This document shows, in pieces, positions 1 to 5,203 of a DNA stretch of 5,203 nt. Below the pieces are notes generated by a model that did no database searches, was not told the DNA's origin, and saw only the letters and a program-made list of their open reading frames with translations. This DNA comes from Fimbriimonadales bacterium (GTDB taxonomy: Bacteria > Armatimonadota > Fimbriimonadia > Fimbriimonadales > Fimbriimonadaceae): the NCBI GenBank assembly GCA_026392145.1, contig JAPLCS010000260.1, forward strand, positions 1 through 5,203. The letters are read 5' to 3'. The number at the start of each line of letters is the position of its first letter. Within the stretch, counting starts at the first letter, position 1. The translations under genes were made by a program, and so were the position numbers.

Positions 1-1609
1 CGTGAGAGGCGCCGCAAGCTACAACTTGGTTTGGATTCACTCCCTCAAACTTGACGAATTGGTGAATCAGCCTTTCAACCAATGGTGAAATTGCCGCGTC
101 ATAGAATCCGTCCCATTCATTGTTGGGAGCTCTGAGTGCGAGATAAATATATCCTCCCATTTCAGGATGATCCTTGTAGTAACGGTTAAACATGTGTTGC
201 CATTCTCGGTCGTTGACCTCTTGGGGGGCACCTCCACCACCGTGCATTGCAATTACGAGTCCCCAGCCATTTTCTGGCTTTTCACCAACTTTGCGCCAGA
301 GATAGGGTGCTGTTCTATCGGAGGTCTTGACTATCTTTGCGTCGAATTCAGCTTTGAGCGACTCGTTAGGTGCACTTAAGAATGCTTGTATAGCTGCCTT
401 CTTTTCTGGCTCACCCCAGGAGGCTTTAGACAGTGATGCTTTTGTTGCTTCGGACAGATTGCCACCAAAGTAATTTTCGAGAGCCTTGATTGTTTCTGGT
501 TTAGCTTCTTTGTCAAGGTTGATTCTTACCACGGTGTCTCCTTTCACCGCGGCCTTTGTAACTACCGTTTTGCCTTTGTAACTGGCTTTGATTTCGTACG
601 TTTCATTCTCCTTTGCGGGTGCCATCAAGTGGAGATTCATATCGGCATTGGGCCCAAGTGATCTTCCTTTGAGACATTGATCTCCATTGGCGGCGTTTAT
701 GGCAATAACATCTGCCATCACCCTTTCTCCATTTTCTTTTACTTCGACCATTAATCGTGGGCCAAGTTTGGTGCCATCTTTGTGATACCTTTGGGTGACA
801 TTCTCGGCATAGACCGTTGAACTGGGTGCCCAGACTAGCGGGAACTTAGTGCCTGTTGGTCTGTAAGTCACCGCGTAAATAGATTCCATTTCATTCTTTC
901 CGGGGACTTGTGAAGCTTCGGCAGCAAACCATGCATGATTCAGACCATTTGCATCAGGTTCAGCAGCACCCACAAAATGCCACCCGTTATCCCACACTTC
1001 AACCCAAGTGTGATTGCCCCCTCTGCCGGGCCAAGAAGGAATACCTGCCACTCGAGCCGGGACTCCGACCGCCCTCAGTGCATCGACTAACATAATCGAG
1101 AGGCCGGTGCAAGTTGCCATTCCTTGAGCAATGGTTTCAGGAGATGATTGGTCAGTACGCAGCCGTCTGGTGTTGTATGTAACTTTGTAATCTCTGAAGA
1201 GAATCTGATTGATTTTTTGGGCGGCTTCACCAGGAGACTTTGTATCTTTGATGACTCCGAGGTACCGCTGGTTGAATTCTGTTCTCTTGGATTGTCGTGG
1301 TTCGGTCACGCTGGCGTAGGGAGTCACATTGTCAAGGAAGATATCCTGAGGCAACTTAGAACCCCAAGAAGTTGCTTTGCGAGCGGAGACCGAAAGTTTG
1401 GCCGCCTCAATGAGAACTTCAGTGGGGAGCGTTTTCAGGTCCTTCAGTGGCATAAATGTGAGAAGGTATTCACCTGCGACCCTCTCGTCCTTATTCAGTT
1501 TTGAGAGCACACTTTTCCACTCGTCGACTCGCTTCGGTTCACGATTCAGCGATTTATCAAGTTCACTTATGCTTAGTAGAGATAAAAGGATAAGGCTAAC
1601 AAGCGGCAT
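1..1609 (-). CDS. Exported transglutaminase-like / alpha-beta hydrolase two-module protein (C-terminus outside window)
   Basis: Reading the minus strand from the ATG at 1609 gives 536 uninterrupted codons to the window edge, so the gene is 3'-truncated. Residues 3-15 are hydrophobic, like a short Sec signal peptide but without a charged n-region. Residues about 115-235 form a transglutaminase-like core: putative nucleophile C167 in ATCTGLS, H200 in NHTWVEVW, then GWHFVGAAEPD (209-219). Residues about 260-365 look beta-rich (Ig-like or carboxypeptidase-regulatory-like), followed by a helical linker. From about 430 an alpha/beta-hydrolase begins: HGGGG at 456-460 fits an oxyanion-hole loop, and the last residues CGASH plus a G-starting codon fit a G-x-S-x-G nucleophile elbow with Ser535. 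The acid and histidine of that triad would lie beyond the window. Papain-fold transglutaminase-like domains in bacteria are often amidases or proteases, so peptide or glycopeptide cleavage plus ester or peptide hydrolysis is plausible; the substrate is unknown. An in-frame TAA 12 bases upstream of the ATG excludes an earlier start. The gene is divergent from the DUF3472 gene. Confidence 0.9.
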   Translation of the reverse strand, partial: MPLVSLILLSLLSISELDKSLNREPKRVDEWKSVLSKLNKDERVAGEYLLTFMPLKDLKTLPTEVLIEAAKLSVSARKATSWGSKLPQDIFLDNVTPYASVTEPRQSKRTEFNQRYLGVIKDTKSPGEAAQKINQILFRDYKVTYNTRRLRTDQSSPETIAQGMATCTGLSIMLVDALRAVGVPARVAGIPSWPGRGGNHTWVEVWDNGWHFVGAAEPDANGLNHAWFAAEASQVPGKNEMESIYAVTYRPTGTKFPLVWAPSSTVYAENVTQRYHKDGTKLGPRLMVEVKENGERVMADVIAINAANGDQCLKGRSLGPNADMNLHLMAPAKENETYEIKASYKGKTVVTKAAVKGDTVVRINLDKEAKPETIKALENYFGGNLSEATKASLSKASWGEPEKKAAIQAFLSAPNESLKAEFDAKIVKTSDRTAPYLWRKVGEKPENGWGLVIAMHGGGGAPQEVNDREWQHMFNRYYKDHPEMGGYIYLALRAPNNEWDGFYDAAISPLVERLIHQFVKFEGVNPNQVVACGASH

Positions 1610-1615
1610 AAGCGT

Positions 1616-1621
1616 AGTTTA
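1616..1621 (-). promoter_or_regulatory. Probable -10 box (TAAACT) of a leaderless promoter for the minus-strand gene
   Basis: On the minus strand TAAACT sits six bases before the ATG at 1609-1607 and is preceded by TGC, an extended -10 (TGn). It matches the TANNNT form of -10 box that, in Deinococcus, places the transcription start on the start codon. No purine-rich Shine-Dalgarno site lies between box and ATG (the spacer reads ACGCTT), and I see no good -35 at 16-18 bases. The first three bases, TAA, are an in-frame stop, which fixes the start codon. Assignment is by pattern only. Confidence 0.55.
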
Positions 1622-1681
1622 GCACTGGTAGCGAGGCACACGAAAAGTTGCTGCGTGACTGGGTTTGTTACGAAGTGGGGA

Positions 1682-1687
1682 TAAGAT
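1682..1687 (+). promoter_or_regulatory. Probable -10 box (TAAGAT) of a leaderless promoter for the DUF3472 gene
   Basis: TAAGAT matches TATAAT at four of six positions and lies six bases upstream of the ATG at 1694, so transcription would begin at or beside the start codon. A -35 hexamer at the usual 16-18 base spacing is not convincing. The only ribosome-site-like bases are AGG at 1688-1690 (three bases from the ATG, too close) and GGGG at 1677-1680 (13 bases away, too far). The TAA in the box is an in-frame stop, so translation cannot start farther upstream. Confidence 0.55.
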
Positions 1688-1693
1688 AGGTAC

Positions 1694-2908
1694 ATGCTCG
1701 CTTCAGCCCTTATTCTGTTGAATCCTTCAATGTACTTGCCAGCTTTCACAGGTTATCTTGTCGGAACTGATTCAACGGATAGGTCTGATGATGGACCGGT
1801 TGTACTTCAATCGGCAAAGGGATCTGTCTTGTGGGGTGGCTACATCTCAAATCCTGGTGCACTCACTGTCAAGATCAGAAAGGGAAGAGAAACAAGCTCC
1901 CTCGGGCAAATCGAGGTTAAAGGCACCAAGTTTCGGGCTCTGATCAATGGTGACAAGGGAACCTTTGAAGTTAAAAATTCTGGTTGGTACACGTTTTCGT
2001 TTTCACAGCCTTCAGCGTTTAGTAATGGAGTCAGCAGTGTTGAGGCAAGTAAGCCTTCCGTTCAAGTTCTTGGCTTAGAATTAGAAGGCTCTGCTGCGGA
2101 GGGAGCCAAATTTAATCTCAAAACTCGACGTAACGCCGCCTCAGTACATATTGGTTACCCGCAGGCGAATGGGCAAGAAGTTGAGTGGTTCTACAACGAA
2201 ATTCAGGCGAAAACAGATCCTTTGAATAGCTATTACATGGCATGTGGCTTTTCTCGTGGTTACTTTGGAATGCAAGTGAATTCAGGTACCGAAAGGCGGG
2301 TGATTTTCTCGGTCTGGGATGCTGGCAATGAGGCAGTAGATCGAAATAAGGTTTCTGATGATAATAAAGTGCGATTACTCGCAAAGGGGACTCAAGTGGT
2401 AGCAGATAGTTTTGGAAATGAAGGCACCGGAGGGCACAGCCATTTGGTCACAGCTTGGCGAACCAACGCTCCACAAAGGTTCCTGGTTCATGCCAAAAAG
2501 GATGGTACAGGCACGATTTATACGGGTTACTATATGGCTTCAAATCAAAAGGTCTGGAAGCTTATCGCCTCGTTTAGAGCACCCAAGGATGGCAATCTTC
2601 TACGAGGGTTGTATTCTTTCAATGAAAACTTTTGGGGAGACAACGGGCACCTCAAACGAGCTGCAGAATTTGGACCAGCCTGGATTAAATCAAAGATTGG
2701 TGAATGGCAACAGTTATCAACGGGCCGATTTACTCACGATGCAACTGGAAAATCTGATCGATTTGATTATGATTTAACTGCTAAAGGCAAAAAGTGGTTG
2801 CTTCAGAATGGTGGGTTTGAAGGTGCTACTCCAAAGCTAGGTACTTTGGTGGAAATTGTGGATCGTTCGCAGCCTCCTGCAATTGAATTTGAAGCATTGC
2901 CAAAGTGA
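1694..2908 (+). CDS. DUF3472 domain-containing exported protein with N-terminal DUF5077-like domain
   Basis: A complete 404-residue protein ending in TGA. Residues 2-9 are hydrophobic and the region to about 17 could be a short signal peptide, but the n-region carries no Lys or Arg. Residues about 15-130 form a beta-rich domain in the position where DUF5077 precedes DUF3472. Residues about 163-375 match my recollection of DUF3472: EVEWFYNE (162-169), SYYMACGFSRGYFGMQVN (179-196), then ERRVIFSVWD, FGNEGTGGHSH (240-250), LIASFRAP (290-297), YSFNENF (307-313), and a C-terminal segment with FTHDATGKSD and LQNGGF (370-375). The aromatic-rich beta pattern suggests a jelly-roll or sandwich fold and possibly sugar binding, but the family has no function known to me and I see no obvious catalytic set. 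It lies between the divergent transglutaminase/hydrolase gene and the GH116 gene 44 bases downstream, consistent with a role in glycan processing. The start is fixed by an in-frame TAA at 1682-1684. Confidence 0.9.
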   Translation: MLASALILLNPSMYLPAFTGYLVGTDSTDRSDDGPVVLQSAKGSVLWGGYISNPGALTVKIRKGRETSSLGQIEVKGTKFRALINGDKGTFEVKNSGWYTFSFSQPSAFSNGVSSVEASKPSVQVLGLELEGSAAEGAKFNLKTRRNAASVHIGYPQANGQEVEWFYNEIQAKTDPLNSYYMACGFSRGYFGMQVNSGTERRVIFSVWDAGNEAVDRNKVSDDNKVRLLAKGTQVVADSFGNEGTGGHSHLVTAWRTNAPQRFLVHAKKDGTGTIYTGYYMASNQKVWKLIASFRAPKDGNLLRGLYSFNENFWGDNGHLKRAAEFGPAWIKSKIGEWQQLSTGRFTHDATGKSDRFDYDLTAKGKKWLLQNGGFEGATPKLGTLVEIVDRSQPPAIEFEALPK

Positions 2909-2952
2909 AAGTGCTTATAGTAACGTAGGTCAAATTCGAATAGGTTTTTAAT
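2909..2952 (+). promoter_or_regulatory. Intergenic gap with TANNNT box (TAGGTT, 2941-2946) before the GH116 gene
   Basis: TAGGTT at 2941-2946 is followed by six bases (TTTAAT) and the ATG at 2953, the same geometry as at the other two genes. The TAG is an in-frame stop and fixes the start. AGG at 2942-2944 lies eight bases before the ATG and could act as a weak Shine-Dalgarno site, so leaderless initiation is less certain here. No stem-loop followed by a T-run separates the genes; the only dyad is ATTCGAAT (2934-2941), too short for a terminator. Read-through from the DUF3472 gene is therefore also possible, giving a two-gene operon with an internal promoter. Confidence 0.5.
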
Positions 2953-5203
2953 ATGGATTCAATCTCTCGCAGAAATTTGCTCAAAGGTTCCGCTGCTGTT
3001 GTTTCGACGGTTGCGACCTCATCGTTTTCATCGGCAAGTTCTACCACGGGAGAGCAACAGAACAATTTTTCGCTTCCCAGCTACACGCTCCGTGGTTTGC
3101 TTGCCAGAGGTGTAAGGGAGACCGCCACCGGAAATGACCTAAGTTATGTTGGAATGCCGGTAGGTGGGTGTTTCGCAGGAACGGTATATCTTGGGGGTGA
3201 CGGACAACTCTGGAATTGGGATATTTTTAACCAAGAACTTGAAGGAGCATTATCTCGTCCGGCTGTGGTTTTTATGGGAGATTCGGTTCCCGTTCGTAAC
3301 GGTGCCAACTATGTCCGACCTTTGCATCAAGTAAGCACTTTTGATCAGCGATTTGAAATTTTTGTTGGAGAACAAAATGCCGATAAAGAATCTGCTGAGT
3401 GGTCTGGCTCTGTGGGTGAAGCGGTTAAATTTGGAAAAACTACGTTCCGTGGTGAGTATCCCATTGGTAGAGTCCAACAACGTGAGGCGAATGCACCGAT
3501 TGAAGTTGATATCGAGGCGTTTTCGCCTTTTGTGCCCCTTAAGATAGAGGACTCTTCATATCCTGCGACCACGTTGACATATCGAATTCGTAATGTTGGT
3601 AAGCATGCCAGTCGGGTAGCGGTTAAGTATCAATTCGATAATCCGGTGCTGAATTTTTCCAGGAAGTTGAGAGGTGACTTTGAGTGGGTGAGTAAGGAAA
3701 GCGTTCATTCTGGGAAGCTTAGCGGTGTCGAAGTTGGTGCGAAGGGAAGGTCGATTGGAAAAAAGCCGCAGCCTGATATTGTGGTCATGGATTGGGAAAG
3801 TGGCACTTATGGTGAATGGAAGGTAGAAGGAACAGCCTTTGGCTCCTCACCCAGAAAGGTTAGTGAGTTGCCCAGATACATGGGAGATGTGAATGCTGAC
3901 GCTACTTATGTGGTGAATTCACACCAAACAAGAAATGGCGAGGATGTTGGCGCAGGTGATGCACATCGTGGCAAATTGACTTCAATCGAATTTGAGCTCA
4001 TGCGAGATTATTTGAATGTCAGGATTGGCGGTGGAAATCACTCTGGCTTAACTTGCTTGAATTTGATTGTTGATGGACGGGTGGTTGCGAGCCTTACTGG
4101 AAATGCCAATAACCGAATGGATTGGAAGTCGATTTCCACTTCCAAGTGGAAAGGCAAAAACGCAACGATTGAGATTGTTGATAACTACACTGGCGCTTGG
4201 GGGAACATTTCAGTCGGTGAAATTATTCAGTCGGACACAACCAAAGAAGCGACTGCTCTCGAAACACTGGCGGACTTTGGAAGTTTTGCGGTTCAGGCTA
4301 GCGGTGAAGTGAGAGTTGATAAGCAAGGAGAGCGATACTCGGTTCAATCAGAAATTATTCTGGCTCCAGGTGAGGAAAAGGAAATCACCTTTTTCATCAG
4401 TTGGTACTTCCCAAACATTCCGCGCTCAGTTCCAGGCAAGGCACACTGGTATGCAAAAAGGTGGAACTCTGCTGAGAATGTGATCAATGATTTGAGAAAG
4501 GAGTGGACGCGACTTAGAGAGGCCACCCGAGTTTGGAATAAGACTTGGTACGATTCCTCTTTGCCATTCTGGTTTCTTGATCGCACTTTCCTGAACCTCT
4601 CTACCTTAGCTACAAAGACTTGTTTTCGAACGGAAACTGGTAGGTTTTATTTCACTGAGGGTATTGGCTGCTGCGAGGGCACTTGCACTCATGTGTGGGG
4701 ATACGCACAAGCAATTGGCCGGATTTTCCCAGAAGTCGAAAAAAGATTACGAGAGGAGGTTGACTATGGGCTTGCATTTAGACCTGATACTGGGGCGATA
4801 GATTATCGTGCCGAATATGGCCAGCATGTTGCCCATGATGGTCAAGCTTCTTGCGTGTTGAGGTTTTACCGAGAGCACTTGATGAGCAGAGACAATTTAT
4901 TCTTGGAGAAGAATTGGACAAAGGTCAAGAAGTCCATTGAGTACTTAATAAGTGAAGACAAGGATCAAGATGGTCTTCTCGAGGGATCGCAATACAACAC
5001 GTTGGATGCAGCTTGGTACGGACCAATGGGATGGATTTCCAGTCTTTACGTTGCTAGCCTAAGAGCTGGTGAGAAGATGGCTGAGCTTGTAGGTGATGTC
5101 GCTTTTGCGTCTAAATGTAAGGCACTTGCAGATAGTGGTTCCCAGAAGCTCGTGACCGATTTGTTCAATGGTGAGTACTTCATTCATAAAGCAGACCCTA
5201 AAC
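2953..5203 (+). CDS. Tat-exported GH116 (GBA2/DUF608-type) glycoside hydrolase with inserted beta-sandwich module (C-terminus outside window)
   Basis: The frame stays open for 750 codons to the window edge. Residues 5-12, SRRNLLKG, form a twin-arginine signal with a weakly hydrophobic stretch after it and likely cleavage near residue 28, so the enzyme is probably exported folded. The GH116 N-terminal beta domain begins around GMPVGGC (67-73) with YLGGDGQLWNWD (79-90). A separate beta-sandwich module occupies about 335-428. The N-terminal domain then resumes and ends with FFISWYFPN (480-488); YDSSLPFWFLD (533-543) opens the catalytic alpha-toroid. GH116 enzymes are retaining, with a Glu nucleophile and Asp acid/base. 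By motif position these are E569 (RFYFTEG) and D685 (NTLDAAWYGP), both present. Known members cleave beta-glucosides, beta-xylosides or beta-N-acetylglucosaminides; which applies here cannot be read from sequence. Roughly the last 100-200 residues are missing. The gene follows the DUF3472 gene by 44 bases on the same strand. Confidence 0.9.
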   Translation, partial: MDSISRRNLLKGSAAVVSTVATSSFSSASSTTGEQQNNFSLPSYTLRGLLARGVRETATGNDLSYVGMPVGGCFAGTVYLGGDGQLWNWDIFNQELEGALSRPAVVFMGDSVPVRNGANYVRPLHQVSTFDQRFEIFVGEQNADKESAEWSGSVGEAVKFGKTTFRGEYPIGRVQQREANAPIEVDIEAFSPFVPLKIEDSSYPATTLTYRIRNVGKHASRVAVKYQFDNPVLNFSRKLRGDFEWVSKESVHSGKLSGVEVGAKGRSIGKKPQPDIVVMDWESGTYGEWKVEGTAFGSSPRKVSELPRYMGDVNADATYVVNSHQTRNGEDVGAGDAHRGKLTSIEFELMRDYLNVRIGGGNHSGLTCLNLIVDGRVVASLTGNANNRMDWKSISTSKWKGKNATIEIVDNYTGAWGNISVGEIIQSDTTKEATALETLADFGSFAVQASGEVRVDKQGERYSVQSEIILAPGEEKEITFFISWYFPNIPRSVPGKAHWYAKRWNSAENVINDLRKEWTRLREATRVWNKTWYDSSLPFWFLDRTFLNLSTLATKTCFRTETGRFYFTEGIGCCEGTCTHVWGYAQAIGRIFPEVEKRLREEVDYGLAFRPDTGAIDYRAEYGQHVAHDGQASCVLRFYREHLMSRDNLFLEKNWTKVKKSIEYLISEDKDQDGLLEGSQYNTLDAAWYGPMGWISSLYVASLRAGEKMAELVGDVAFASKCKALADSGSQKLVTDLFNGEYFIHKADPK
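3955..4236 (+). other. Inserted beta-sandwich module (GH32/levanase-associated type) within the GH116 protein
   Basis: Residues about 335-428 of the GH116 protein read as a self-contained domain: FELMRDYLNVRIGGGNH (347-363), CLNLIVDGRVV (368-378), LTGN (381-384), MDWKSIS (389-395), IEIVDNYTGAWGNISV (406-421). This order (a GGGNH loop, NLLVDG-like strand, W-S strand, IVD...GGWGHI-like strand) is what I recall from modules attached to GH32 levanases and other secreted carbohydrate enzymes. The usual WGHI-like ending is WGNI here. The segment lies between the first part of the GBA2 N-terminal domain and the strand ending in SWYFPN, which implies insertion into that domain. A carbohydrate-binding or stabilising role is inferred from the company the module keeps. 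Boundaries are good to about 10 residues. Confidence 0.65.

Larger units (their letters stand above)
1610..1693. promoter_or_regulatory. Divergent intergenic promoter region
   Basis: These 84 bases separate the start codons of the transglutaminase/hydrolase gene (leftward) and the DUF3472 gene (rightward). Both outward-facing TANNNT boxes lie at the outer ends of the region, leaving 60 bases (1622-1681) between them for shared control. I find no strong dyad or direct repeat there that would mark an operator; the best is CACG (1639-1642) with CGTG (1654-1657), too short to call. A shared divergent region makes joint regulation of the two genes plausible but does not prove it. Confidence 0.6.

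Noticed and set aside
1148..1504. Plus-strand open frame of 118 codons
   Set aside because: It is antisense to the transglutaminase/hydrolase gene, whose minus-strand frame is open throughout and carries clear motifs. The plus-strand translation has no recognisable domain.
1648..1653. TTGCTG as a -35 box for the DUF3472 gene
   Set aside because: It lies 28 bases before the TAAGAT box, far beyond the usual 16-18 base spacing.
1639..1657. Possible operator dyad CACG ... CGTG in the divergent intergenic region
   Set aside because: The arms are only four bases and do not extend in either direction; such matches are expected by chance.
2412..2777. Plus-strand open frame of 121 codons inside the DUF3472 gene
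   Set aside because: It is a shifted frame within the conserved DUF3472 core, with no independent promoter or domain signal.
2909..2952. Possible terminator between the DUF3472 and GH116 genes (T-run at 2945-2949)
   Set aside because: No GC-rich stem precedes the T-run. The only palindrome, ATTCGAAT, has no loop, and the T-run falls within the promoter-to-start spacer.
2826..3065. Minus-strand open frame of 79 codons across the end of the DUF3472 gene and the start of the GH116 gene
   Set aside because: It overlaps the conserved C-terminal part of one gene and the Tat signal of the next on the opposite strand; its translation is low-complexity and matches nothing recognised.
3250..3572. Overlapping minus-strand open frames inside the GH116 gene
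   Set aside because: They are antisense to the GH116 N-terminal domain, which is continuous in its own frame; neither translation resembles a protein family.

Overview
The window holds three protein-coding genes that fill almost all of it: one on the minus strand running off the left edge, and two on the plus strand, the second running off the right edge. No RNA gene, mobile element, CRISPR array or long repeat is visible. Base composition is moderate (a little under 50% G+C by eye) and looks even across the three genes, so there is no sign of a recent insertion.

Layout. (1) 1-1609, minus strand: an exported two-module protein, a transglutaminase-like core followed by an alpha/beta-hydrolase (esterase/peptidase-like) domain cut off by the window edge at its nucleophile elbow. 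(2) 1610-1693: an 84-base divergent intergenic region carrying both start-proximal promoters. (3) 1694-2908, plus strand: a complete 404-residue DUF3472-type protein with an N-terminal DUF5077-like beta domain. (4) 2909-2952: a 44-base gap with a third promoter-like box. (5) 2953-5203, plus strand: a Tat-exported glycoside hydrolase of family GH116 (GBA2/DUF608 type), with a beta-sandwich module of the kind attached to GH32 levanases apparently inserted before the catalytic domain. Both predicted catalytic acids are present, but the C-terminus lies outside the window.

All three products appear to be exported, and their families are common in polysaccharide- or glycoconjugate-degrading gene sets of environmental bacteria such as Planctomycetota, Verrucomicrobiota, Armatimonadota and Bacteroidota. 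The most economical reading is a small locus for extracellular or periplasmic breakdown of a glycan or glycopeptide: GH116 removes beta-linked sugars, the transglutaminase/hydrolase acts on a peptide or ester bond, and the DUF3472 protein has an unknown, possibly binding, role. This joint role is inference from content and proximity.

The most notable non-coding signal is that each of the three start codons is preceded, at exactly the same distance (six bases), by a TANNNT hexamer, with no convincing Shine-Dalgarno site. This is the architecture of leaderless transcripts as known from Deinococcus. It suggests a lineage that uses leaderless mRNAs widely. An Armatimonadota-like or similar soil/freshwater bacterium is my low-confidence guess.
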